From assembly GCF_902459805.1 (NCBI RefSeq), contig NZ_CABPST010000001.1, forward strand, positions 868,001-932,000: a stretch of 64,000 bases of DNA, given 5' to 3'. Shown here piece after piece: positions 17,183 through 25,769 of the stretch. Position 1 is the first letter of the stretch. Every line of letters begins with the position of its first letter. The notes beneath the pieces were generated by a model, which did no database searches, was not told where the DNA came from, and saw only the letters and a program-made list of their open reading frames with translations. Source of the DNA: Pandoraea bronchicola. Lineage in GTDB: Bacteria > Pseudomonadota > Gammaproteobacteria > Burkholderiales > Burkholderiaceae. Position numbers and translations under genes: made by a program.

Positions 17183-17893
17183 GTGAACAAGATCATCCGC
17201 ATCCTCGTTGTCGACGACGACGTGCAGATCAGAACCTTGCTGTGTGACTGTCTGGGCGACTTCGGACTGACGACGGCGCAGGCTGCCAGTGGCGCCGAGA
17301 TGCATCGTGCGTTGGCGGAGGGCGGTTTCGATCTGGTGGTACTGGATTTAATGCTGCCGGATAACGACGGTCTGAATCTTTGTCGCGAGATTCGTGCGAC
17401 GTCGGAGCTTCCGATCATCATCCTGACGGCGCGTGGCGAGATGACGGACCGGATCGTCGGACTGGAGCTTGGCGCGGACGATTACGTCGTCAAGCCGTTC
17501 GAACCTCGCGAGCTGGTTGCGCGGATTCAGACGATCTTGCGACGAGTGCGTGCGCAGACAAACGGACGTCCGAGGGCCTCGGACGAATGTCGTTTCGCGG
17601 GATGGCGGTTGCATCAGACGGGGCGACATCTGATTGCTTCGGACAACACCGTGATTCCGTTGTCGAATGCCGAGTTTCGTCTGCTCAACGCGTTTCTCGC
17701 CGCACCGGGGCGCGTGCTGAGTCGAGAGTATTTGATGGATGCAGCACGCGGCAAGTCGATTAACGCCTTCGATCGCAGCATCGACGTGCAGATTTCGCGG
17801 TTGCGTCAGAAGCTGCGAGAGGACATCAAGGACTCGAAGCTGATTCGTACGATTCGGGGCGAAGGTTACATGCTCGACGTCAATCACCGCTAA
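17183..17893 (+). CDS. OmpR/PhoB-type response regulator
   Basis: The start is the GTG at 17183 (VNKIIRILVVDDD), with GGAG ten bases upstream; the open frame further upstream is not coding. The 236-residue protein has a receiver domain with the acidic pocket VVDDD, the phospho-acceptor Asp in LVVLDLMLPDNDG and the Lys in DDYVVKPFEP. A winged-helix domain ends RTIRGEGYMLDVNH. It pairs with the kinase 21 bp downstream. Placed divergently from the tonB operon, it most likely regulates peptide uptake. Confidence 0.92.
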   Translation: MNKIIRILVVDDDVQIRTLLCDCLGDFGLTTAQAASGAEMHRALAEGGFDLVVLDLMLPDNDGLNLCREIRATSELPIIILTARGEMTDRIVGLELGADDYVVKPFEPRELVARIQTILRRVRAQTNGRPRASDECRFAGWRLHQTGRHLIASDNTVIPLSNAEFRLLNAFLAAPGRVLSREYLMDAARGKSINAFDRSIDVQISRLRQKLREDIKDSKLIRTIRGEGYMLDVNHR

Positions 17894-17914
17894 GGCCTCG
17901 CGCCACTTCAAATC

Positions 17915-18907
17915 ATGTCTGCACGCATTCTCGATACGGCGTTTTATCGCCTGTTTTTTGTCATGGTGGCGCTGGTGGCCGGCACGCAGAGTATTGCCGT
18001 GTTCATGATCCGTCAGGCTTACGGGGTTGATACGTTCGTGCCCATGAAAGGGATGAGTTACGGCGCGATGTGGGCGTATGCGCTGTTGATTCAGTTTGGG
18101 CCGGCGTTGATTTCGTCATGGTTGGGGGCGAAGATGCTGACGCGTCCGTTCCGCTCGATTGCGTCGGGTGCGGAGGATTTATCGCGCAGCATTGACGCGG
18201 CGCCGATTCCCGAGACGGGCCCCAGGGAGGCGAGACAGGCCGCGCGGGTGTTCAATCGGATGCAGGATGCGATTCGTCGTCAGGTGAGCGAGCGGAGTCG
18301 GTTTCTGGCGGCAGTGTCGCATGACTTGCGCACGCCGTTGACGCGGATGACGCTGCGCCTGCGTGCGGCGCGGGACCCGGAATTGCGCGAGCAGTTGGCG
18401 GACGACATTCGCGAGATGACGCAGTTGCTGGATGCGACGTTGGCGTTCTTGCGCAATGAAGAGGTGGTTGAGCGGTTTTGTCCGGTGGATATCGATGCGT
18501 TGGCGGATGCGATTGCACAGGACGCTGCGGAGCGCAACGAACGCGTGACGGTGACGGGCTCGACAATGCCGATCATGGCGCAGCCGCTGGCGTTAAAGCG
18601 TTGTTTGACGAATCTTGTCGCAAATGCGATTCGGTATGGTGAGACGGCGCATATTCATCTGACGGACAGTCCGGAGCAGTTGAAGATTGAAGTAACGGAC
18701 GAAGGGCCTGGGATTCCGGACGCACAGCTCACACGTGTGCTGGAGCCGTTTTTCCGGCTGGAGGATTCCCGCAGCAAGGGGACGGGGGGGGTGGGCTTGG
18801 GTTTGACGATCGCGAGCGACGTGGCGCGTCGGCACGGAGGACGGCTCGTGCTGCGCAACTCGCCCGGAGGCGGACTCGTGGCGCAAGTGACGATGCCGCG
18901 GGCTTGA
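17915..18907 (+). CDS. Sensor histidine kinase, HAMP-HisKA-HATPase
   Basis: The 330-residue membrane kinase has two N-terminal helices (about residues 12-31 and 47-67) separated by a very short periplasmic loop. Then come a HAMP-like linker, the H-box SHDLRTPLTRM, the N-box NLVANAIRYG and the G-boxes DEGPGIP and GTGGVGLGLTI. The loop of about 15 residues is too small for a ligand domain. Sensing is therefore probably through the membrane or a partner such as the TonB receptor. It is co-transcribed with the response regulator. Confidence 0.9.
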   Translation: MSARILDTAFYRLFFVMVALVAGTQSIAVFMIRQAYGVDTFVPMKGMSYGAMWAYALLIQFGPALISSWLGAKMLTRPFRSIASGAEDLSRSIDAAPIPETGPREARQAARVFNRMQDAIRRQVSERSRFLAAVSHDLRTPLTRMTLRLRAARDPELREQLADDIREMTQLLDATLAFLRNEEVVERFCPVDIDALADAIAQDAAERNERVTVTGSTMPIMAQPLALKRCLTNLVANAIRYGETAHIHLTDSPEQLKIEVTDEGPGIPDAQLTRVLEPFFRLEDSRSKGTGGVGLGLTIASDVARRHGGRLVLRNSPGGGLVAQVTMPRA

Positions 18908-18932
18908 TTCGTTTGGGTTGGCGGAGTTCTGC

Positions 18933-19324
18933 GGTAATGCCCCCGTTTTCCACGGTCGGCAAAAGTAGAAACTAAGCGGCCATGGCCAGCCACTGTTTCG
19001 GGGTAAAGCCGCCCAATGCCATATTCGGGCGCTCGTGATTGTAAGTCCGCATCCAGTCGGCCGCCGCTTCGCGAACCTGCTCCAGGTCTTCCCACAGATA
19101 CTTCGACAGCCATTCACGGTGCGCGGTCCGGTTGAAGCGTTCGATATGCGCGTTTTGCTGCGGCTTGCCTGACTCGATGCCTCCGGCACCGCCACGCCGG
19201 CTTCCGCACGCTCGAGCGCTTACATGATCTGGCTGTCAGTGAATCTCGACTTCTTCATCTGCAGAACGCCCTCTTAACGAGAAAATGCTACGTCTCCCGA
19301 CGCCGGATTTCCGGGGGCATTACC
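18933..19324 (-). mobile_element. Internally deleted IS3-family element with both ends
   Basis: GGTAATGCCCCCG (18933-18945) and its exact reverse complement (19312-19324) bound a 392-bp element. Read leftward, orfA begins MKKSRFTDSQIM at 19258 but hits a TAA at 19222-19220. It then runs into the last part of orfB (AHIERFNRTAHREWLS ... NHERPNMALGGFTPKQWLAMAA), which stops at 18972. About two thirds of a normal IS has been lost from the middle. It cannot make transposase but could be moved in trans by an intact relative. Confidence 0.88.
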
Positions 19325-19337
19325 ATTCGTAATCTGG

Positions 19338-19690
19338 GCACGGGCATAGCGAATCGGAGCAGTACTCACTATGGGCGAGGTTTTACGACATTTCAGTGAG
19401 ACTCAAAATAAAAAAGGGCCCTGAAAATCAAGGCCCATTTCTACTTTCCCGCACTACCAACCGGTCTGACTACAGCTTATCGGAAATCGTCATCTACGCT
19501 GAAATCGATTTTTCACTTCAGTGAAAATTTCCTCACTATCTCTTCGTAGGGCGTCGCAGTTCACGCAACTGTCGGCCCGGACAGATCAACGAGTTGCCGT
19601 CCTGCTCGCCAATAGGCGGATTCGACGGCGCCACAGTTCTTGCGACTGACCGATAGCAGCGCCAGAGTCGTTGCGCTCGGTCATGCAGTC
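19338..19690 (+). repeat. Intergenic repeat family, copy B (most complete)
   Basis: The unit has three parts. GGGCATAGCGAATCGG with the following CTCAC block (19342-19400) recurs at 30735-30790. A GGGCC/GGCCC hairpin at 19411-19440 follows. A 140-bp block (CGTAGGGCGTCGCAG at 19551 through TTGCGACTGACCGATAGCAG near 19660) recurs in copies A and C. The stretch 19325-19701 carries no supported gene. A 67-codon minus-strand frame in the block resembles one in copy A but has no start signals. Confidence 0.75.
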
Positions 19691-19701
19691 GCGCACGCAG
19701 G

Positions 19702-20475
19702 TCAATGCGCACGTACGGCGTTCGTAATGGCGCCCGCACATTCGCGCACCATTGCCCCCAACTTGCCTGTCACTTCCTCACGCGTCCAGCGACTGCTGGG
19801 CGCCACGATGTGTACTGCGGCGATGGCTCGGCCGTGCTTGTTGTACACAGGCGCGCCAACGTTCATATGCCCCAGCATGTACTCCTCGAAGTTCATCGAG
19901 AAGCCGCGCGCACGGCTTTCGACAATCTGCGCGAAGATCGTCTCCGGGTCGAGCAGCGTCGCCGGGGTGAGCGGCTTGATTTCCGATTCGCGCAACAATG
20001 TGCGAGCTTCCTCATCGGGCAAACCGGCGAGATAGGCCCGACCTGCCGAGGTGCAATACATCGGCATGCGACTGCCGATCGCCATGTGCGCGACGATGGG
20101 CTTGCGACTCGTAAACGACGCGACGTAGACCATGTTCGTACCGCACGGCTCCGTGAGCGCCACGGTTTCGTCGCACGTGCTGTTCATCGCGGAAAGAAAC
20201 GGATTGGCACTCTCGATCAGCGGATTCGCAGCAACGTAATTGCAGCCGATCTCCATCACCTTGTTGGCCAGTTCGTACCGTCGCGTGTACGGGTCCTTGG
20301 TCACGTACCCCAGCGTGTCGAGTGTGAACACGATGCGCTGTGCCGAGCTGCGTGTGATGCCCACCGCCTCTGCGATTTGCGCGAGGCTCATCTGACGATT
20401 GCGCGCGCCAAACGCCGCCAGAATCGCCAATCCCTTGTCTACAGACTGGTTGAACATCGGTGAATCCTTGCCCAT
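19702..20475 (-). CDS. IclR-family transcriptional regulator
   Basis: The 257-residue protein has an N-terminal winged helix (MSLAQIAEAVGITRSSAQRIVFTLDTLGYV) and a C-terminal GAF-like effector domain of the IclR type. AAGGAG seven bases before the ATG at 20475 supports the start. It is transcribed away from the hyuA-hyuB-liv operon. The shared 230-bp spacer holds two copies of a palindromic motif. IclR proteins bind small carbon compounds and repress or activate adjacent catabolic genes, so it probably controls this operon and itself. Confidence 0.9.
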   Translation of the reverse strand: MGKDSPMFNQSVDKGLAILAAFGARNRQMSLAQIAEAVGITRSSAQRIVFTLDTLGYVTKDPYTRRYELANKVMEIGCNYVAANPLIESANPFLSAMNSTCDETVALTEPCGTNMVYVASFTSRKPIVAHMAIGSRMPMYCTSAGRAYLAGLPDEEARTLLRESEIKPLTPATLLDPETIFAQIVESRARGFSMNFEEYMLGHMNVGAPVYNKHGRAIAAVHIVAPSSRWTREEVTGKLGAMVRECAGAITNAVRAH

Positions 20476-20503
20476 TGCGCGGCTCCTTTCGTTACAAATA
20501 AAT

Positions 20504-20526
20504 CGCCTATCGATTATTGATAGGCG
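20504..20526. promoter_or_regulatory. Palindromic operator candidate 1
   Basis: CGCCTATC and GATAGGCG form a perfect 8-bp inverted repeat around GATTATT, 29 bp upstream of the IclR-family start codon. The core ATCGATTAT is repeated at 20591-20599. This is a good candidate IclR-type binding site. Confidence 0.55.
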
Positions 20527-20585
20527 TTTACCGAATCTTGATGTGTGAATACACTGAAATCAACCGCTTTATGGATTGATTGTAT

Positions 20586-20606
20586 CGCATATCGATTATC
20601 AATGCG
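20586..20606. promoter_or_regulatory. Palindromic operator candidate 2
   Basis: CGCAT and ATGCG flank ATCGATTATCA, giving the same ATCGATTAT core as the site 80 bp to the left. It lies 100 bp before the hyuA start. Two spaced copies between divergent genes suggest cooperative binding or looping by the IclR-family protein. Confidence 0.5.
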
Positions 20607-20705
20607 CGCATCAGCGGTCATCGAGTCGGCGTCTTCCCGTATCGATTGACGGGGACGTTGTTCACCATCGAAAGCCGTCCCGAAGTTGGGACGAAGGGAA
20701 CGCCA

Positions 20706-22727
20706 ATGAAAGTCGGAGTTGAAGTGGGGGGGACGTTCACGGATCTGGTCGCACATGACGGTGGCCGGATTCGCGTCATCAAGGTGCCCAGCACCCCGGC
20801 CTCGCCGGATATCGGGGTGCTCGACGCCCTTCGTATGGCGGGCATCGATTTCGCCACGATCGAGGACTTCGCGCACGGTTCGACCGTTGCCACTAATGCC
20901 GTGCTCGAGCGCAAGGGCGGCAAGGTCGCCTTCGTCGCGACGCAGGGGTTCCGCGACATCCTGTTCCTGCAACGTCACGATCGAAAGCATATCTACGACC
21001 TTTTCTACAAGAAGCCGTCGCCGCCGGTGCAGCGTCGCGCCTGCTTTGAAGCCAAAGAGCGAATCCTGACCGACGGAAGCGTCGACACGGCACTCGACGA
21101 AGCGCGCTTTCGCAGCGAAGTGCTTCCGCAACTGGAGCAGGGCGCCTACGACGCCGTCGCCATCTGCCTGCTCAACGCGTACCGCAATCCGGCCCACGAG
21201 CTGCGTCTGGCCGAACTGATTCGCGCCGCGTTGCCGAATGTGACGGTGACCTGCTCGCATCAGGTGGCTTGCGAGTTCCGCGAATACGAGCGTGCCAGCA
21301 CGGCCACGCTCTCCGCTTTCGTACAGCCGGTCATTGCCGGCTATCTGGGTCGCCTGACTCAGGCGCTGGAGCGCGAGGGTTTTCGCGGCCGCTTCTCCGT
21401 CATGCAGTCGAACGGCGGCCGTTTGCCTGCCGACGCCATGCGAGAAAACGCCATCAGCGCACTATTCTCGGGGCCGGCCGCTGGCGTGGTCGGCGCCGTG
21501 CGCCAGGTCGTGCGTTCCGGTTATCGCAACGTCATCACCTTCGACATGGGCGGCACCAGCTCGGATGTATGTCTCGTGCAAGACAGCAAGCCTACGCTCG
21601 CTTCCGAAACCGAGATCGACGGCCTGCCGGTGCGTACGCCTGTCCTCGACATCGTCACGGTCGGCGCCGGTGGTGGCAGCTTGATCTGGATCGACGACGG
21701 CGGCATGTTGCGTGTCGGTCCGAAGAGCGCCGGCGCTCAGCCGGGACCAGCCTGTTACGGCCGCGGCGGCACCGAACCGACCATTACGGACGCTCACGTG
21801 GTGCTTGGCACGGTGCGGGCAGAAGCATTTCTCGGCGGCCAGATGGCCCTCGATGTGGCCGCCGCGCATCGCGCCTTCGATCAGTTAGCAGCGCACTTTG
21901 GTCTGTCGGTCGAGGCAGTTGCCCACAATGCCGTTCGCCTGGCCAACGCCAACATCGTTCGCGCCATCCAGCTCGTGTCGACCGAACGAGGCCGCGACCC
22001 GCGTGACTACGTGCTCGTGCCGTTCGGCGGTGCGGGCCCGATGCAGGCCGCTCAGATTGCCGAAGATCTCGGCATCGGCACGGTAGTGGCGCCGCCGAAC
22101 CCCGGGGTGACGTCGGCCCACGGCCTGCTGGCGTCCGATTTCATCAAGTACGAAACGCAGACGTACCGTGTGCAGGTTGCAGATGACACCTGCGACCAGT
22201 TGCGCGAGCGCTTCGCCAGGATGAAAGCGGATCTTCAAGCGCAATTCGTGCAGATGGCGTTCGACCAGCCACTGGAATTCAGCTTCACGCTTGAAATGCG
22301 CTACGTCGGGCAGGCCTTCGAAGTGCCGCTCGAACTCGACGCCGCGGCGCTCGCCGCACTTGAGCGTAAGTCGCTGAGCGAGCACTTCACCGAAGCACAC
22401 GAGCGAATCTACTTCCATGCGGACAAGACGGGGCGTCCGATCGAGGTCGTGGCGCTGCGTGTCGGCGCCACGCTGGTCACGCCTCACGTCAGCGCAACCG
22501 CAAGTGTCACGGGCAGTCTGGACGCCGCACCGGGTGAACCCGCACTTTACGACGGCCGAAACTGGACGCCATGCCGCCGTCGCACGGTCGCAGCGCTGGG
22601 TGCAGACGGCGCGGCGTTGGCCGGCCCGGCGGTGCTGGAGGACTACACCACCACCGTACTCGTGCCGGCGGGCTGGCAGGCCAGCGTGGACACGCAATCC
22701 AACCTGATTCTCTCCAAGGAGGTTTGA
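20706..22727 (+). CDS. hyuA: Hydantoinase/oxoprolinase subunit A (N-methylhydantoinase A-like)
   Basis: The chosen start is MKVGVEVGGTFTDLV at 20706; the open frame runs further upstream, through an operator candidate. The 673-residue protein has the ASKHA-type phosphate motif GVEVGGTFTD at the N-terminus. It also has the family blocks FDMGGTSSDVCLV, TVGAGGGSLIWID and GPKSAGAQPGPACYGRGG. With HyuB it forms an ATP-dependent ring-opening enzyme acting on hydantoins, 5-oxoproline or related cyclic amides (acetone carboxylase is a relative). The operon includes a Liv-type importer, fitting an amino-acid-like ring substrate. The exact substrate is not evident. Confidence 0.9.
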   Translation: MKVGVEVGGTFTDLVAHDGGRIRVIKVPSTPASPDIGVLDALRMAGIDFATIEDFAHGSTVATNAVLERKGGKVAFVATQGFRDILFLQRHDRKHIYDLFYKKPSPPVQRRACFEAKERILTDGSVDTALDEARFRSEVLPQLEQGAYDAVAICLLNAYRNPAHELRLAELIRAALPNVTVTCSHQVACEFREYERASTATLSAFVQPVIAGYLGRLTQALEREGFRGRFSVMQSNGGRLPADAMRENAISALFSGPAAGVVGAVRQVVRSGYRNVITFDMGGTSSDVCLVQDSKPTLASETEIDGLPVRTPVLDIVTVGAGGGSLIWIDDGGMLRVGPKSAGAQPGPACYGRGGTEPTITDAHVVLGTVRAEAFLGGQMALDVAAAHRAFDQLAAHFGLSVEAVAHNAVRLANANIVRAIQLVSTERGRDPRDYVLVPFGGAGPMQAAQIAEDLGIGTVVAPPNPGVTSAHGLLASDFIKYETQTYRVQVADDTCDQLRERFARMKADLQAQFVQMAFDQPLEFSFTLEMRYVGQAFEVPLELDAAALAALERKSLSEHFTEAHERIYFHADKTGRPIEVVALRVGATLVTPHVSATASVTGSLDAAPGEPALYDGRNWTPCRRRTVAALGADGAALAGPAVLEDYTTTVLVPAGWQASVDTQSNLILSKEV

Positions 22728-22729
22728 CG

Positions 22730-24358
22730 ATGCCTGTCAATCCGTTCGACAACGCCATCATCAGTCAGAGCGTGCTGGCCGCCGCCCGTGAGATGGGCGT
22801 GAAGCTGATCCGTTCCGCTTACTCGACCATTCTGCGCGAAGCGAGCGACGGCTCGGCCGCCATCAGCAACCTGCAAGGCGATATCGTTGCACAAGCCGAA
22901 TTGATTCCGATCCAGCTCGGCCCGATCGGCATCACGTTGAAACAGTGTCTGGCGCGTTTTCCCGTGGAGACGATTACGCCGGACGATTTCATGATCACCA
23001 ACGATCCGTACTCTGGCGGCCAACATCTTCCGGATGTCTACATCTTCTGCCCGATTTTCTACGGTGAGCGCCTGATTGGATTTTCGGCAAGCGTCGCGCA
23101 TCAGATCGACTTCGGCGGCGGTGCGCCCGGCCTCGACCCCGGGGCCACGGATATTTATCAGGAAGGCTTGCGCCTGCCGCCGACCAAGTGGTCGCAAAGC
23201 CGCGATTGGAACGGCGGACCGCTGGAACAACTGGTGCGGGCCAATATCCGCGTGCCGGATCTGACCATCGGCGACATGAATGCCATGTTCGCCGCTAACG
23301 CGATCGCTGCCGCGCGCGTCGCCCAGCTGTGCGACAAATACGGCGCAGACACCGTGACCGAAGTGATGGCCGAAATGGTGAACTACTCGGAACGACGTTT
23401 CCGTGCTGCCATCACGCAATTGCCTGACGGCGTGTACTACGGGGAAGATGTGATCGATGACGACGGTGTGACCGACGAGCCGCTGCTCATCAAGGTCAAG
23501 GTCGAAGTGCGCGGGGACGCCATCGACATCGACTTCACCGGTAGCAGCCCGCAGGTGCGGCGCAACTTGAACTCGCCGTTCTCCTGCACGGTGTCGGCGG
23601 CAGTCACATGCGTCAAATCGGTTCTGACGTCACCGGATATTCCCTTCAACGACGGCATTCTGCGGGCGGTTCGAATCAGCGCGCCGTACGGCTCGATTCT
23701 GAATCCGGCGCCGCCTTCGCCGGTGCGTGCGCGGCTGGAGGCCAACTACCGGATCTATAACGCCATCATGCGAGCGCTCGCGCCGGTCGCACCGGAGAAG
23801 GTGATTGCAACGGGCTTCGATACGCTGACCGCCGCCTGTTTCTCCTTACAGCGTGACGAAAGTTTTAGCGTGTATCTGGAAATTTTCGGCGGCGGCTACG
23901 GCGGCTCGCAACACGGCGATGGATGCGATGCGGTCGACTCGCCGCTCTCGAACTGCGCCAATACGCCAGTCGAAGCGCTGGATATGGAATACGACTTCTT
24001 CCGCCTGGAGCGCTACACGTTGGAGCCTGACTCGTTCGGTATCGGGAAATATCGGGGCGGCGCGGGGTTCAGCCGGGAGTACAGCGTGCTCAAGGACGGC
24101 GTGGTCTTTGCGATCTATGCCGACCGTCACCGGTACGCACCGCAGGGACTATTCGGCGGCGAGGCCGGCGAGCGGGGCTACTGCGAACTCACGCGCAACG
24201 GCGTGACGGAGCGCATTGCGTCGAAATCCATGGTCACGCTCAATCGCGGCGACCGCGTCAAGGTCTACATGGGCGGTGGCGGCGGCTATGGCGATGCTGC
24301 GGAGCGTCCGCGCTCGCTGCGCGAAGCCGATATCGAAGACGGCATGGTCACTCAGTGA
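22730..24358 (+). CDS. hyuB: Hydantoinase/oxoprolinase subunit B (N-methylhydantoinase B-like)
   Basis: The ATG at 22730 follows AAGGAGG lying inside the last codons of hyuA, two bases after its stop, indicating translational coupling. The 542-residue protein carries the HyuB blocks SDGSAAISNLQGDIVAQ, TNDPYSGGQHLPDV and, near the C-terminus, GKYRGGAGFSREY and MGGGGGYGDA. It is the partner of HyuA in ATP-dependent hydrolysis of cyclic amides. Cytoplasmic; no export signal. Confidence 0.9.
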   Translation: MPVNPFDNAIISQSVLAAAREMGVKLIRSAYSTILREASDGSAAISNLQGDIVAQAELIPIQLGPIGITLKQCLARFPVETITPDDFMITNDPYSGGQHLPDVYIFCPIFYGERLIGFSASVAHQIDFGGGAPGLDPGATDIYQEGLRLPPTKWSQSRDWNGGPLEQLVRANIRVPDLTIGDMNAMFAANAIAAARVAQLCDKYGADTVTEVMAEMVNYSERRFRAAITQLPDGVYYGEDVIDDDGVTDEPLLIKVKVEVRGDAIDIDFTGSSPQVRRNLNSPFSCTVSAAVTCVKSVLTSPDIPFNDGILRAVRISAPYGSILNPAPPSPVRARLEANYRIYNAIMRALAPVAPEKVIATGFDTLTAACFSLQRDESFSVYLEIFGGGYGGSQHGDGCDAVDSPLSNCANTPVEALDMEYDFFRLERYTLEPDSFGIGKYRGGAGFSREYSVLKDGVVFAIYADRHRYAPQGLFGGEAGERGYCELTRNGVTERIASKSMVTLNRGDRVKVYMGGGGGYGDAAERPRSLREADIEDGMVTQ

Positions 24359-24384
24359 GTCCACACACAACGGAGGGCATGACA

Positions 24385-25641
24385 ATGAAAAAGCATTTGA
24401 CCGAGAGACGTCGCCTGAGCAGCCTGTGCATCGCCACGGTGACGGCCATGGCGGCTATGATCGCGTCGGGCGTCGCCCATGCCGGCATCGAGGGCAATAC
24501 CGTCAAGATCGGCTTGCTCACCGACATGAGCGGGGCCTTCTCGCAGTTCTCCGGGCAAGGCTCGGTCGTTGCCGCTCAAATGGCCATCGACGACTGCCTC
24601 GCCAAGGAATGCAAGGGCCTGAAGATCCAGCTCCTCACGGCGGATCACCAGAACAAGACCGATATTGCGCTCTCCAAGGCGCGTGAGTGGGCAGACGTCG
24701 AACACGTGGACGCCTACGCCGACATGGTCAACTCGGCAGTTGCGCTGGCCATGGAAAATCTGGCGGTGCAAAAGAAGAAGATCGCTCTGTTTGTCGGCGG
24801 TCCGCTCAGCATCACCAACGAGAACTGTCAGCCCGAGTACGCGGTGCAGTGGATGTGGGATACCTACTCGCAAACTGCCGCAGCGATCAAGGGGCTGGCC
24901 AAGCCCAAACAGGGTTGGTACTTCGTGACGGTCGATTACGCCTACGGCCTGGCCGCCACGACGGAGGCACGCAAACAGCTCGACGCAATCGGCGCACAAA
25001 CGGTCGGCGAGTCCAAGCATCCGCTCAATACCAGCGACATGTCTTCGCAGATCATCGCAGCCCAGCAGTCGAAGGCCGATGTCGTGGCGTTCGCGAACTC
25101 TGGCGCCGACGCGGCCAACGCGATCAAAACCGCCAGCGAGTTCCAGCTTGGCGCGAAGAAACAACTGGCCGCGTTTTTCCCGACCGTCTACGAAATCAAG
25201 GGCATCGGACTTTCGCAGGCGCAGGGTCTTCAGTTTCCGGAGAGCTTCTATTGGGACCTGGACGACGGCACCCGCAGCTTCAGCAAACGCTTCATGGAGC
25301 TGTACAAGAAGGGACCGCCGTCGCTCACGCACGCCGGCGTGTATTCGTCCGTCTACCACTATCTCAAGGCAGTCGTTGCCGCCGACTCGAAGGACCCGGC
25401 ACTCGTCATGCGCAAAATGCACGAGCTTCCCATTAAGGATGACGTGGTGCGCAACGCGACCCTGCGTGCCGATGGCCGCATGATCCACGACTACTACTAC
25501 TTCAAGGTGAAGTCGCCGAAGGAGTCGAAAGGGCCGTGGGATCTGTACACCCTGCAAAAGGTGCTTCCGGGCGAGCAGGTGTTCCTGCCGGCATCGCAAA
25601 GCCAGTGCCGGGCGCTCAAGAAGAGCACGGCGTCGCGCTGA
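24385..25641 (+). CDS. ABC transporter periplasmic substrate-binding protein, branched-chain amino-acid (LivK) type
   Basis: The start at 24385 (MKKHLTERRRL) has GGAGGG seven bases upstream; the ATG at 24379 is too close to it. A signal peptide ending GVAHA (about residue 33) precedes a 385-residue type-I binding fold beginning VKIGLLTDMSGAFSQFSGQG. It delivers a small amino-acid-like ligand to the LivHM-LivGF transporter encoded downstream. Its place after hyuAB suggests the ligand is the cyclic amide or a derivative. It is the most distal gene before an intercistronic hairpin. Confidence 0.9.
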   Translation: MKKHLTERRRLSSLCIATVTAMAAMIASGVAHAGIEGNTVKIGLLTDMSGAFSQFSGQGSVVAAQMAIDDCLAKECKGLKIQLLTADHQNKTDIALSKAREWADVEHVDAYADMVNSAVALAMENLAVQKKKIALFVGGPLSITNENCQPEYAVQWMWDTYSQTAAAIKGLAKPKQGWYFVTVDYAYGLAATTEARKQLDAIGAQTVGESKHPLNTSDMSSQIIAAQQSKADVVAFANSGADAANAIKTASEFQLGAKKQLAAFFPTVYEIKGIGLSQAQGLQFPESFYWDLDDGTRSFSKRFMELYKKGPPSLTHAGVYSSVYHYLKAVVAADSKDPALVMRKMHELPIKDDVVRNATLRADGRMIHDYYYFKVKSPKESKGPWDLYTLQKVLPGEQVFLPASQSQCRALKKSTASR

Positions 25642-25663
25642 TCGATTCCAGTCAGGGATAAGC

Positions 25664-25682
25664 CCCGCGCGCCAGACGCGGG
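25664..25682 (+). terminator. Intercistronic hairpin after the binding-protein gene
   Basis: CCCGCG and CGCGGG pair around a 7-base loop, 22 bp after the binding-protein stop and about 90 bp before the next gene. It has no T-run. Hairpins here commonly protect the 3' end or attenuate read-through so that binding protein exceeds transporter. Confidence 0.35.
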
Positions 25683-25769
25683 TCACCTTGCGCGTTTGGC
25701 GCGAGGGGCCCGCGCTCGGCCCGGGTTTTGCCGACCGACTGTCACGCAATTCATTTTCCGGCGAGCGGT

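Noticed and set aside
24379-24384. Alternative start for the binding protein at 24379
   Set aside because: Only one base separates it from the GGAGGG site; 24385 has the proper spacing.
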